64,000 nucleotides of DNA from CAIOHW01 sp964432565 (GTDB lineage Bacteria; Bdellovibrionota; UBA1018), in assembly GCA_964432565.1 (NCBI GenBank), contig CAYSOA010000010.1, forward strand, positions 8,013 through 72,012. The letters are read 5' to 3'. Each line of letters begins with the position of its first letter. Within the stretch, counting starts at the first letter, position 1. The position numbers were made by a program, and so were the translations under genes. This document shows positions 41,755-50,809 of the stretch, one piece after another. The notes beneath the pieces were generated by a model. The model did not search any database. It was not told where the DNA came from and saw only the letters and a list, made by a program, of their open reading frames with translations.

Positions 41755-43878
41755 CTAGTCGTTGTAGAGGTCGTGGATTCCGCGCGAGCGCCAGTACTGG
41801 AGCTCGCTCGAATCGAGACCCGCTCCTCGCACACGAGGAGCGGAGGCGTCGTTGTTGCGAAGCTCGGTCAGGCCCTTGAGTTTCGCCCAGGTGCGATCGA
41901 CCGCAACACACTTTTCGACCCAGTCCTTCTCGGATCCGTACTTCTTGAACGACTTCAGGATCTCTCGCGAGCGGGTGACCCGGTTGTTGATGAAACGGTT
42001 GGCGTCCGAGCAGTTCTGGTTCAGGGCATTGTCGATCAGGTCGAGCTCATTACCGGCAACCAGAACCTTCTTGCTGCCGCTATCGAGGTAGATGCCTGTC
42101 GGTCCCTCGATCTCGAATTTCGGTGAGTAGAATCCCGCAATCCGGACCTTTTCGACCAAATTTCCGGTGACCTGAACGTTGGGGTTGTCCCGGTTCCACT
42201 TGGGGGAGACCTTGTCGTGCGAAATACTGTTCAGGTAGATCGCGCCGTAATCAGTCAGTCCACCGGTGATGACGTCGCGAAGCGCGTTTCCTCGAATGAG
42301 GATATTGCAGGTTCCGCGGCCCGCCGACTTCTTTTCGCCGCACCAGGCGCCTGCGACCTGAATTCCGCCTCGCAGCGAGTTGCGAATGTCATTGTTTTCG
42401 ACGCGAAGCCGAAGGCCCGAGATACGCAGGGCGTCTCCCACTCCTCGAACTCCGATGTCACGAAACACGTTGTTTCGCACCTGGGTATCCGAGACGCGAA
42501 TCATCTCAAAGGACGAGAAGCCGATTTCGCGAAACAGGTTTGATTCGATTCTATGCCCTGCACCACCCGAGATGGTCACACCTACGCCGTCGAAACCGGA
42601 GAATTCATTCCGAGTGAAGTTCAAGTAATTCGAGTTTCGGATGTCGATGGCAGAATAAAGTCCCTGCTTTTCGAAGCCCCGCTGCTGGGCATTCCAGATC
42701 AGATGAGCTGTCGATACGGCCCCACGAGCCATCGCAAAGATCGGCTCCTGATGAACGAAGGTGGCGCCTTCAAAGCGAAGCCCTTCGAGGGTGAAGTGCG
42801 GCACGTCGTTCACGCTCAGCAGGCTCTGCATCGCCACGGCCCGTCCGAGCGAGTTCACGAAGTTCACGCCCTGGGCGTTGAGCGAGGCGAGCGAAGCCCC
42901 GCGTGGCATCTTGAGATAAAGAGCGCGAGTGCGCGCGTCGAAGGCCCATTCACCCGGAGCCGAAATGAACTCGACATGGTTTTCGAGAAAGAAGGGGTGG
43001 TCCCGCTTGATCCCGCGCCAGACTTCCTTGTGGGCGAGATTCGAGTTTCCGGGGTTCAGACGGCAGGCCTTGCGCTCTTTGGCCGACAGCTTGTTCTGGG
43101 CCAGGTAGGCCATGCACTTGAAGGCCGTACGGTGCTGCAGGTCGTTTCCGGCCACGGCAAGCACGCCGTTATTGGATGACTGTACGCGGCTGATGTCGAA
43201 GGTGTAGATGCTGCCCGTGCCGGGAATCCAGATCTGGGGATCACCCTCGTTTTGGGCGCGAGCCGACGAGAACGCCTGCTGAAGCTTGCGAGTCGATTCG
43301 TGCGCCTCGAGACGAAAGGCGCCTTTCTTTCCATCCAGTTCGAGGATGGTGCCTACCGGGCGATCGATATCGCGGCGGGGAAAGCGCGACCGAAGCAGGA
43401 GCTGACCGTCATACGACAGGCCGCTGACCTTCATCCCGGGCGGAACGACCGTGCGGACGATATCCCCTTGATAGCTCGACCAGCCGGTAAGCGATCCTGC
43501 AGGCTTGAGAATCGCGGGCGAATCGGATTGTGAACGAAGAGCGATTCCACATTCGGGAGAGTGCTTGGCCTGGGTGAAAACGAGGGGTGCCTGAAGGCCA
43601 TGCACTTCGGCCGCGAGCTCGACGTCGAAGCGGCGATGAGGTTCGCTCTGCTTGAGGGCTGCAAGGCGGGCCGGAAGCTCGTTGATGTCGGTAACGTGCT
43701 CGTCGTAGCCCGCACCGGACTGGGACGAGACGAGCACTCGAAGAATTTCGTGGGGTTCGATTTCTAAGCAGCTGGTTGAGGCGATTGCCGAAAGAGGCTG
43801 GAGGCCAACCCATGCAGAGGTCACTGCCGTCACGAGGGCTAGAGATCGGAGAGAGCGAACCTTGAAATATGGACTCAT
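41755..43878 (-). CDS. Secreted right-handed parallel beta-helix protein
   Basis: About 707 residues from ATG 43878, which begins a clear signal peptide (about 1-33, ending PLSAIAS). The C-terminal half shows repeated short turns typical of PbH1 coils (NFTRNEFSGFDGVGVTI, IESNLFREIGFSSFEMI, VRNNVFRDIGVRGVGDAL, VENNDIRNSLRGGIQV). Such proteins are often polysaccharide lyases or hydrolases, but no catalytic residues can be named. It would act in the periplasm or outside the cell. An alternative ATG at 43920 adds 14 residues without improving the signal. Confidence 0.75.
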   Translation of the reverse strand: MSPYFKVRSLRSLALVTAVTSAWVGLQPLSAIASTSCLEIEPHEILRVLVSSQSGAGYDEHVTDINELPARLAALKQSEPHRRFDVELAAEVHGLQAPLVFTQAKHSPECGIALRSQSDSPAILKPAGSLTGWSSYQGDIVRTVVPPGMKVSGLSYDGQLLLRSRFPRRDIDRPVGTILELDGKKGAFRLEAHESTRKLQQAFSSARAQNEGDPQIWIPGTGSIYTFDISRVQSSNNGVLAVAGNDLQHRTAFKCMAYLAQNKLSAKERKACRLNPGNSNLAHKEVWRGIKRDHPFFLENHVEFISAPGEWAFDARTRALYLKMPRGASLASLNAQGVNFVNSLGRAVAMQSLLSVNDVPHFTLEGLRFEGATFVHQEPIFAMARGAVSTAHLIWNAQQRGFEKQGLYSAIDIRNSNYLNFTRNEFSGFDGVGVTISGGAGHRIESNLFREIGFSSFEMIRVSDTQVRNNVFRDIGVRGVGDALRISGLRLRVENNDIRNSLRGGIQVAGAWCGEKKSAGRGTCNILIRGNALRDVITGGLTDYGAIYLNSISHDKVSPKWNRDNPNVQVTGNLVEKVRIAGFYSPKFEIEGPTGIYLDSGSKKVLVAGNELDLIDNALNQNCSDANRFINNRVTRSREILKSFKKYGSEKDWVEKCVAVDRTWAKLKGLTELRNNDASAPRVRGAGLDSSELQYWRSRGIHDLYND

Positions 43879-44059
43879 GCTTCTAGGAGAGAGCAAGACC
43901 GAGACCATGGGAGGCTTCACTCGAAAAGTCGGGACGAACTCGCCGGAAGCCCTTTAAAGAGGCTTCTGGGCGTGAGGGTGTGCAAGAAGTCGACGGCTGG
44001 GTAAAAACTCGTCAAATTTCGATGGGGTAGGTTCGGTCGGACACAGTCGAGGTGTGCCG

Positions 44060-44776
44060 CTACCCCGACAGCGCCGTGAGCACTGCGTTCAGCTCGGGGG
44101 GAAGAGGGGCTTCGATCGAAACCGGTCGCCCCGTTCGCGGGTGACGAATTTCGAGGCGGCAGGCATGCAGAAAGAGCCGTTGGGATCCGAACTCACGGTG
44201 CATCTTTTTATTCCAGGCGAAGTCTCCATAGACGTCGTCTCCGCAGACGGGATGCTGGCGCGACTGGGCCTGTACGCGAATCTGGTGCGTGCGTCCCGTG
44301 AGAAGCTCGACCTCGAGCAGCGAAACCCGGTGAGCGGCCATCACCTGCGTCCGCCGAAAACGCAGCTCGGCATTGACGGGGTGCCCGCGCAGGACGAGTG
44401 AGCGTGCCTTCGAGCCGTCGCGCCGGAGGGCCAGGTGGTCCTTCCAGATTCCCTTGACCCCCGGATCCCCTCTCACCAGCGTCTGGTACCGCTTGCGCAC
44501 GGTACCGTCTTCGAAGGCTTGACGCAGCTTCTGGGCCGAGTCGGCGTCACGAGCGGCCAGAAGCACTCCCGAAGTGTCCTGATCGAGCCGGTGAAGCAGC
44601 CAGAGCGGTCCGTCCGGGGTCTGAAACGTGCGCGCCTGGGGGTCATAGGCACCCTCGAAAGCGCAACGCCCCTTTTTACCCGACTGCCCCGGGTTCGGGT
44701 GCGAAAGCACTCCGGCCGGCTTGTCGATCAGCACGAGCTGGGAGTCCTCGTAAAGCAGGGGGTATTCGGTGAACAT
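44060..44776 (-). CDS. RluA-family pseudouridine synthase
   Basis: A 238-residue enzyme, the third of the family here. It has LLYEDSQLVLIDKPAGVLSHPN, the catalytic motif LLHRLDQDTSGVLLAAR, and GRTHQIRVQAQSRQHPVCGDDVYGD near the C-terminus, followed by FLHACRLEIRHPRTGRPVSIEAPLP. There is no S4 domain. An insertion with QSGKKGRCAFEGAYDPQARTF near residue 35 is unusual. Its target RNA site is unknown. It is alone on the minus strand, divergent from hisC. Confidence 0.88.
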   Translation of the reverse strand: MFTEYPLLYEDSQLVLIDKPAGVLSHPNPGQSGKKGRCAFEGAYDPQARTFQTPDGPLWLLHRLDQDTSGVLLAARDADSAQKLRQAFEDGTVRKRYQTLVRGDPGVKGIWKDHLALRRDGSKARSLVLRGHPVNAELRFRRTQVMAAHRVSLLEVELLTGRTHQIRVQAQSRQHPVCGDDVYGDFAWNKKMHREFGSQRLFLHACRLEIRHPRTGRPVSIEAPLPPELNAVLTALSG

Positions 44777-44896
44777 CGAGCTTTAGGTTACCGGAAATTG
44801 GCGCGAAGGGCAGCCTTCGAAAGAGCGCTTGGCCGGGCCTTGAAATGGCCGGAGGCGGTTGCTCTCAGACCCCGGCCGTGGTCTATTCCGTCAGTC

Positions 44897-46054
44897 ATGC
44901 ACTCGTTTCCGTTGCCTCCCGAATACATCCAGACCCTCCAGCCCTATGTTCCCGGAAAGCCCATCGAAGAGACCCAGCGCGAGTTTGGTCTCAAGAGAGT
45001 GGTGAAGCTCGCGTCCAATGAAAATCCTCTGGGCCCGAGCCCCAAGGCTCTGGCGGCTGCGCGCAAGAGTCTGGCTGAACAGCACCGGTATCCGGACGCC
45101 GGGGCCTATTCGCTTCGTCAGGCACTTGTCAGAACGCTCTCGACGCCCGAGCGACGAGTGGCCCCCGACGAGCTGATGCTCGGAAATGGCTCCAACGAGC
45201 TGATCGACCTGCTGATTCGAACCTATTCGATTCCGGGCGATGCCATCGCCACGTCGCAGGCCGCCTTCGTGGCTTACCGGGTTTGTGCTCAGGCGCATGG
45301 GGTTCGCGTGCTCGAGTCGCCGCTGACCCCGGATCTGCGCTTTGATCTCGAGGCACTGCTTGAACAGGTGCGCCGCGATGACCGCGTCAGGCTCGTTTTT
45401 CTGCCGAATCCGAACAATCCGACGGGAACCCACAATACTGAAGCCGAAGTGCGCAGCTTTTTGTCGGGACTTTCGACCATTCGCGGCGGATCGGTCATCG
45501 CCGTACTGGATTACGCCTACTGGGAATACGTGACGCCCGAAAAGTCGACGGAGAGCCCCATTCCCGATCCGATGACGCTTCGGGCGCTGTATCCCAATAC
45601 CGTGGTGCTGCGAACCTTCTCGAAGATTCACGGTCTGGCGGGGTTTCGCGTGGGCTACGCCATCGGACCGCGTGAGCTTTTCTCGTATTGCGAGCGCATT
45701 CGGATGCCCTTCAATCTCACGGCACCGGGGCTTGCCGCCGCCGAGGCCGCGCTGCTCGACAAGGCGCACGTTCGCCGGGCCATCCGAGAAAACCAGAAGG
45801 GGATGAAGTTCTGGACTCGCGAGCTGGCGCGTCTTTCGATTCCCTTTGCCCCCAGTCAGGGCAATTTTCTGCTGGTCAATGTGCGCCAGGGACTCGGGCT
45901 TTCGGGAGTGGAAGTGTTTCAGTCCTGCCTGAAGCAGGGCGTGATCTTTCGTCCTGTGGCCAACTACGGATTGCACGATCATTTGCGTATTTCGATCGGC
46001 ACCGAAGCTGAGAATCGGTTTGCCGTGCGTGCCCTCGAAAAGGTGAGGGGATAG
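44897..46054 (+). CDS. hisC: Histidinol-phosphate aminotransferase (HisC)
   Basis: PLP-dependent aminotransferase for the eighth step of histidine synthesis; related members also act on aromatic amino acids. The 385-residue protein has LASNENPLGPSPKALAA near residue 35, NPNNPTG, the PLP-binding Lys in RTFSKIHGLAGFRVGYAIG, and RISIGTEAENRFAVRAL at the end, all typical. ATG 44897 is chosen, since upstream codons read into the pseudouridine synthase region. cmk follows 4 bases downstream, so they share an operon, without other his genes. Confidence 0.9.
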   Translation: MHSFPLPPEYIQTLQPYVPGKPIEETQREFGLKRVVKLASNENPLGPSPKALAAARKSLAEQHRYPDAGAYSLRQALVRTLSTPERRVAPDELMLGNGSNELIDLLIRTYSIPGDAIATSQAAFVAYRVCAQAHGVRVLESPLTPDLRFDLEALLEQVRRDDRVRLVFLPNPNNPTGTHNTEAEVRSFLSGLSTIRGGSVIAVLDYAYWEYVTPEKSTESPIPDPMTLRALYPNTVVLRTFSKIHGLAGFRVGYAIGPRELFSYCERIRMPFNLTAPGLAAAEAALLDKAHVRRAIRENQKGMKFWTRELARLSIPFAPSQGNFLLVNVRQGLGLSGVEVFQSCLKQGVIFRPVANYGLHDHLRISIGTEAENRFAVRALEKVRG

Positions 46055-46058
46055 CGCC

Positions 46059-46808
46059 ATGATGGAGGTCTTGAAGATTCCGAAACAGGGACCGGTCATC
46101 GCACTCGACGGCCCGGCAGGAACCGGAAAGAGTACGGCGACGAAGCGCCTGGCCGAGCGGCTGCAGTTCGTGCATGTCGACACAGGGGCGCTGTACCGCG
46201 CGCTGGCGTATGTGCTGCGTTCACGAGGCCAATGGACGGACGGCCTTGCCGAAAGCGAGCGCCGCGCCGCCGAAGAGCTGGCTCGCGAGATTCATCTTGA
46301 GTTTCGATTCGATGCCTCGGCCCGGCCAACCAACCGGGTGATCGCCAATGGCCAGGACGTGACCGAACACCTTCGGACGTCCGAGAACTCTCTTGCGGCC
46401 TCGGGGGTGTCCTCGATTCCGGGAGTGCGCGCGGCTCTGCTGGGGCTGCAGCGCCGGCTGGGATGCCAGGGGCGAGCGATTCTCGAGGGTCGGGATATCG
46501 GAACCGTGGTTTTTCCGGATGCCGACGTGAAGTTTTTTTTAACGGCCAGTGCCGAGACTCGTGCCCGCCGTCGCATGAAGGACCTCGAAGCGGCGGGCGG
46601 AGTGCTGCCGACGCTGGCTGAGCTTCAGTCGCAGATCGAGGCTCGGGATCGCGCCGACTCGGACCGTGACGTGGCGCCTCTCCGTCAGGCGGAAGACGCC
46701 ATCCTGGTCGATACCACGCAGCAGAGCCTGGATGAGGTCGTCGACTTTTTGGCCGAAAAAGTGCACGAGCGCCTCGGCGCCGCGCTCTCCTCGGGCGCTA
46801 GACGTTGA
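46059..46808 (+). CDS. cmk: Cytidylate kinase
   Basis: Phosphorylates CMP/dCMP using ATP. The 249-residue protein has the P-loop VIALDGPAGTGKSTATKRLA, then FVHVDTGALYRALAYVL, EGRDIGTVVFPDADVKFFLTASAETRARRR and IEARDRADSDRDVAPLRQAEDAILVDTT, the family signatures. Two ATG codons stand in tandem at the start. It sits between hisC and a heptosyltransferase gene in a plus-strand run; in many bacteria cmk neighbours aro genes, which are absent here. Confidence 0.94.
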   Translation: MMEVLKIPKQGPVIALDGPAGTGKSTATKRLAERLQFVHVDTGALYRALAYVLRSRGQWTDGLAESERRAAEELAREIHLEFRFDASARPTNRVIANGQDVTEHLRTSENSLAASGVSSIPGVRAALLGLQRRLGCQGRAILEGRDIGTVVFPDADVKFFLTASAETRARRRMKDLEAAGGVLPTLAELQSQIEARDRADSDRDVAPLRQAEDAILVDTTQQSLDEVVDFLAEKVHERLGAALSSGARR

Positions 46809-46823
46809 AATTTGGAGTCTGTC

Positions 46824-47936
46824 TTGAGCGTTTCGCACTCTGAGTTCTCCCTTCAATCCAGGGTCCTGCTTCCTGCACGAGCACGGATTCTGGTGGTTCG
46901 CCCGGATCGCCTCGGAGACATGCTGCTCTCGACGCCGGTCTTGGAGGTCCTGCGTCGTTTCTATCCGAAATCTCGAATCACCGTGCTCGCACAGCCACGG
47001 GTAGCTCCGGTGCTCGAGGGCCTCGACTCGGTCGATGAAGTGCTTCGGTACGAGCCCGAAGGCCGGCATTCGGGGTGGCGGGGGTTTCGGCACCTCACTC
47101 GCGATCTTCGTTCGCGCGAATTCGACCTGGCGCTGGTGCTGCAGGCTCCCGCGAAGGTGGCGTGGGCACTGCTTGCCGCGCGCATTCCGGTTCGCGTGGG
47201 GCCGCTCAGCAAGAGCTACTCTTTTTTTACCTACAATCATGGCATTCGGCAGCGACGATCGCAGGTCGAGATGCACGAGGCCGACTACAACCTTCAGCTG
47301 CTGCGCCCTTTGGGGGTGGAAGTGGGAGCCCGAACCGTTTCGACGCGTGCCGCGGTTTCTGAAGAGGCACGTCGCGAAGTGGCACGCTGGTGCGAAGCAG
47401 AAGGGATCGATGCGAGTCGGGCGTGGCTGGCCGTACACCCCGGAATGGGGGGAAGTGCGCTGAACTGGCCGGAGGAGTATTACACCCGCCTGGTGGCTGG
47501 CCTGCTCGACGAGGGGCGCGGCGTGGTGCTCACCGGAGGTCCGACCGAGCAGGGCCTGCTCGAGCGACTCGCGGCTCCGTTTCAGAAAAGCCCGGCGCTG
47601 AAGATTTTTGGCGGTGCGTCGGCGGCCGATATTCAACGCCTGGGGGCCCTTTACCAGAAAATGCGGCTGGTCATTGCTCCGAGCACGGGGCCCCTGCACC
47701 TCGCGGTTGCCATGGGGCGTCCGGTGGTGACATTCTATCCTCCCATCCGAGTTCAAAGCGCCAAACGCTGGGGGCCTTATCTGGTCGGTGACCATGGGGC
47801 GTCCATCCTGACTCCCGAAGTGTACTGCGGGCAGGAGTTTCGGTGCCTGGGGGAACGATGCGTTTCGTTTCCGTGCATGAAGACCATTTCCGTGGATCGG
47901 GTTCACTCCGAGATCCATGCGCTAACGAAGAGATGA
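46824..47936 (+). CDS. Glycosyltransferase family 9 heptosyltransferase (LPS core)
   Basis: Adds a heptose from ADP-heptose to the lipopolysaccharide inner core. The protein of about 370 residues has VRPDRLGDMLLSTPVLEVLRRFYP at the start and APSTGPLHLAVAMGRPVVTFYPP near residue 290, the GT9 donor-site motif. A TTG start at 46824 has GGAG 6 bases upstream; TTG 46812 is less likely. It is near hldA (52609), which makes the ADP-heptose precursor, and resembles WaaF, but WaaC/WaaF/WaaQ cannot be separated. Confidence 0.85.
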   Translation: MSVSHSEFSLQSRVLLPARARILVVRPDRLGDMLLSTPVLEVLRRFYPKSRITVLAQPRVAPVLEGLDSVDEVLRYEPEGRHSGWRGFRHLTRDLRSREFDLALVLQAPAKVAWALLAARIPVRVGPLSKSYSFFTYNHGIRQRRSQVEMHEADYNLQLLRPLGVEVGARTVSTRAAVSEEARREVARWCEAEGIDASRAWLAVHPGMGGSALNWPEEYYTRLVAGLLDEGRGVVLTGGPTEQGLLERLAAPFQKSPALKIFGGASAADIQRLGALYQKMRLVIAPSTGPLHLAVAMGRPVVTFYPPIRVQSAKRWGPYLVGDHGASILTPEVYCGQEFRCLGERCVSFPCMKTISVDRVHSEIHALTKR

Positions 47937-47947
47937 AGAGGTGAGTC

Positions 47948-49402
47948 ATGTCCTTGTCCGTTCTGAAAAAAGTGCTGCACGATCTCGAGTCCTCCGCCGA
48001 CCTTCGCGAAGCTCAGTGGATCGGCCTGCGCGAAGTGCGTGAGCGGCATCGGTTTTTCGTGGGTCAGGATGGCCACGTGCGGGATACGTCCAGTGACGAA
48101 ACCCACGGGGTGATGGTCGAGGTCTTCGTCGATGGCCAGATGGGCTATGCCGCGACGCCGTCGCTTCAGTTTTCAGCTCTTCGAGAAGCTGCCGTCCGGG
48201 CGCTTCGACAGGCCAGGGCTGCTGCGAATTTCTCGGTGGCGAAGTTTGAGTTCGACGGAAAGGCTCCGTCGGTGCGGCCCACGGTGAAGGGAAGCTATGC
48301 TTCGCCCGCAAGCATGCGACGCCTCTCGAGTGCCGAGCTTTCGGCCCTCGTGGTCGAGATTTCGAAGCGCCTGCAGAAGTCTCCGAAGATCGTGCAGACG
48401 CTGGCCTACGTCGACTGGCTGGACGGGGAGACGCGTCTCGTCTCGACGTCGGGCACCGAAATCGAGCAGGCGCTCGAAGGTGTGATCCTTCATTTTGAGT
48501 GTACCGCCCAGGAAGGAGGGATCACCCAGAAGCGCAGTGACGGAGAAAACCTTCAGGGAAACCTGCAGCTCCTGGCCGATCCGGCGCTGTGGGGTCGGGT
48601 CGATCGGGTTGCCGAACAGGCCCTCGAGCTTCTGACGGCTGACGAGTGTCCGACTGAAACCACTTCGTTGGTGCTGATGCCCACCCAGATGACCCTGCAG
48701 ATTCACGAGAGCATCGGGCATCCGCTCGAACTCGATCGAATTCTGGGCGACGAGCGCAACTATGCGGGCTGGAGTTTCGTTCGGGAGAAGGACTTCGGAG
48801 CTCTTCAGTATGGTTCGAAGCTCCTGAACGTCACCTTTGATCCGACGGTGCGCGACGAGCTGGCCTCGTATGCCTTTGATGACGGAGGAAACCCGGCCAC
48901 TCGCGAGTATCTGATTCGCGATGGACTGCTGCTTCGCGGCCTGGGGGGACTCGAAAGCCAGGCGCGGTCGGATCTTGCCGGCGTTGCCAACTTCAGGGCC
49001 TCTTCGTGGAATCGTCCCCCGGTGGACCGCATGGCCAATATCAATCTCGAGCCCGGCTCGGCTTCGTTCGACCAGATCATTGCTTCGGTCGAGCGGGGCA
49101 TCCTGATGGATACGAATCGGTCGTGGTCGATCGACGATTACCGAAACAAGTTTCAGTTCGGCTGTGAGTATGCGCGCCTGATCGAAAATGGAAAGCTGAC
49201 CCGTACCCTGCGCAATCCCAATTACCGGGGAATCACGACGCCCTTCTGGAACGGGCTGAGGATGGTGGGCAACGAATCCACGCTGCAGACCCATGGCACG
49301 CCGAACTGCGGAAAGGCCGAGCCGAACCAGGTGATTCGTGTCGGGCACCGCTCGCCGGTGTGTCTGTTTGAAAACGTCGAAGTTTTTGGAGGTGGCGCAT
49401 GA
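47948..49402 (+). CDS. tldD: Metalloprotease TldD
   Basis: TldD forms a heterodimeric protease with TldE/PmbA and degrades unfolded peptides or matures peptide products. The 484-residue protein holds the metal site HESIGH (HExxxH) near residue 256, which is found only in the TldD partner, followed by the family segments AGWSFVREKDFG and LASYAFDDGGNPATREYLIRDG. The stop overlaps the tldE start as ATGA (49399-49402), so the pair is cotranslated. The only nearby genes are the heptosyltransferase and an exported protein. Confidence 0.92.
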   Translation: MSLSVLKKVLHDLESSADLREAQWIGLREVRERHRFFVGQDGHVRDTSSDETHGVMVEVFVDGQMGYAATPSLQFSALREAAVRALRQARAAANFSVAKFEFDGKAPSVRPTVKGSYASPASMRRLSSAELSALVVEISKRLQKSPKIVQTLAYVDWLDGETRLVSTSGTEIEQALEGVILHFECTAQEGGITQKRSDGENLQGNLQLLADPALWGRVDRVAEQALELLTADECPTETTSLVLMPTQMTLQIHESIGHPLELDRILGDERNYAGWSFVREKDFGALQYGSKLLNVTFDPTVRDELASYAFDDGGNPATREYLIRDGLLLRGLGGLESQARSDLAGVANFRASSWNRPPVDRMANINLEPGSASFDQIIASVERGILMDTNRSWSIDDYRNKFQFGCEYARLIENGKLTRTLRNPNYRGITTPFWNGLRMVGNESTLQTHGTPNCGKAEPNQVIRVGHRSPVCLFENVEVFGGGA

Positions 49403-50754
49403 ATCGATCGACGGCCGGATTTCAGGAGCATTTTGACACCCTGGTCTCGAAGGCGTTTTCAGCTCTGGGGACGAACGAGCTGCTTTCCTGCGAGCTGATT
49501 GCCGAAGATAGCCAGTTCGTGCGTCTGAATGCCGCACAGGTTCGGCAGGCCGGACAAGTGCAGGATGCCAGCCTGAGGCTGAAGCTTTTCGTCAAGTCGG
49601 GAGAGGGAGTTCGTGTTGCCGAGTCTCAGGTTTCGCTGACGGGCGAGGAAGCGGAAGATCAGTCCCGGGTTTCGGCGGCGCTGGCGCGGCTGCAGGACGA
49701 AGTGCCGGCGCTTCCATTGGATCCGTATGCCGTGCTTCCGGAAAATCGGGGCAACGTCGAGCAGATCGAGGAAGGTCGACTGCTCGATCCCGAGCGGGTC
49801 TATGACGAGCTTCTGCCGGAGCTTCAGGGCGTCGATTTGGCCGGCATCTACGCCTCGGGTGCGATGGTGCGCGCCACGGCCAATAGCCTGGGTCAGAAGC
49901 AGTGGTTTCACACCGAAAACTTCTCGCTGGATTATTCCGTCTATACCGCGAGCGAAAAAGCAGTGAAGAGCACATTCGCCGGGACGAAGTGGAGCCGCGA
50001 AGAGTTTGCCGAAGATCTTCGGCAGTCGAAGCAGCTGCTGCAGGCCATGGAGAATCCTCCGATTCGGCTGGAGCGCGGAAGCTATCGGGCCTACCTGGCA
50101 CCTGCGGCCGTCTCTGACCTGATCGGGATGTTTTCGTGGGGCTGTGTGGGAGAACGGGCCATTCGAAAAGGCGAGAGCCCGCTGCGGTTTTTGCGCACGG
50201 ATGAGCGCCGTCTTTCACCTCTTTTCTCTCTGACTGAGGACTTCGGGCTGGGAGTGGTGCCGCGCTTCAATGGGGAAGGGGATGTCTCGCCGGAGCAGGT
50301 TCCTGTGATTTCCGAGGGCAGGCTGGTGGGTAGCCTCGTGCACTCGCGCACGGCGGCCGAGTATGGGGTTTCCTCGAACGGTGCGACGAGCAGCGAGGGG
50401 ATGCGCTCTCCGGTGATGGCTGCCGGAACCTTGAAGCGCGAGGAGATCTTCAGGGCGCTCGGAACGGGCGTGTATTTGAGTAACCTGCACTACCTGAACT
50501 GGTCGGATCCCTTTGAAGGGCGCATCACGGGAATGACCCGCTACGCCTGCCTCTGGGTACAGAACGGCGAAGTGATGGGTCCGATCGAGACCATGCGCTG
50601 GGATGACGGGATTTATCGCTTTTTCGGGTCAGAACTTGAAGCCGTGACGGAGTTTCGTTCGCTGATAGCTGAGACGGGAACTTACCACCATCGCCAGCCG
50701 GGGGGGATGCTGCTACCGGGAATGCTCGTGAAGAGCATGAATTTTACGCTCTGA
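49399..50754 (+). CDS. pmbA: TldE/PmbA, catalytically inactive partner of TldD
   Basis: The 451-residue product has no HExxxH motif and matches the PmbA/TldE role as the non-catalytic subunit. Visible family segments are YDELLPELQGVDLAGIYASGAMVRATANSLG and SNLHYLNWSDPFEGRITGMTRYACLWVQNGE near the C-terminus. It starts in a 4-base overlap with tldD. A GC-rich hairpin follows the stop, between it and the convergent exported-protein gene. Confidence 0.9.
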   Translation: MNRSTAGFQEHFDTLVSKAFSALGTNELLSCELIAEDSQFVRLNAAQVRQAGQVQDASLRLKLFVKSGEGVRVAESQVSLTGEEAEDQSRVSAALARLQDEVPALPLDPYAVLPENRGNVEQIEEGRLLDPERVYDELLPELQGVDLAGIYASGAMVRATANSLGQKQWFHTENFSLDYSVYTASEKAVKSTFAGTKWSREEFAEDLRQSKQLLQAMENPPIRLERGSYRAYLAPAAVSDLIGMFSWGCVGERAIRKGESPLRFLRTDERRLSPLFSLTEDFGLGVVPRFNGEGDVSPEQVPVISEGRLVGSLVHSRTAAEYGVSSNGATSSEGMRSPVMAAGTLKREEIFRALGTGVYLSNLHYLNWSDPFEGRITGMTRYACLWVQNGEVMGPIETMRWDDGIYRFFGSELEAVTEFRSLIAETGTYHHRQPGGMLLPGMLVKSMNFTL

Positions 50755-50755
50755 T

Positions 50756-50796
50756 TGCTGGGCCGGCGCGGGCCGGCCACGGGTTGCTGGGCCGGT
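50756..50796. terminator. GC-rich hairpin and direct repeat between convergent genes
   Basis: GGCCGGC (50761-50767) and GCCGGCC (50772-50778) form a perfect stem with a GCGG loop. TTGCTGGGCCGG is repeated at 50756-50767 and 50785-50796. It lies between convergent tldE and the minus-strand gene ending at 50810, so it can block readthrough both ways. No T-run follows. Confidence 0.45.
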
Positions 50797-50809
50797 GCGA
50801 ACCAGTCCC

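Noticed and set aside
44891..49537. Several antisense frames of 430-460 codons opposite hisC, the heptosyltransferase gene and tldD
   Set aside because: Each lies opposite a well supported gene and shows no recognisable domain.
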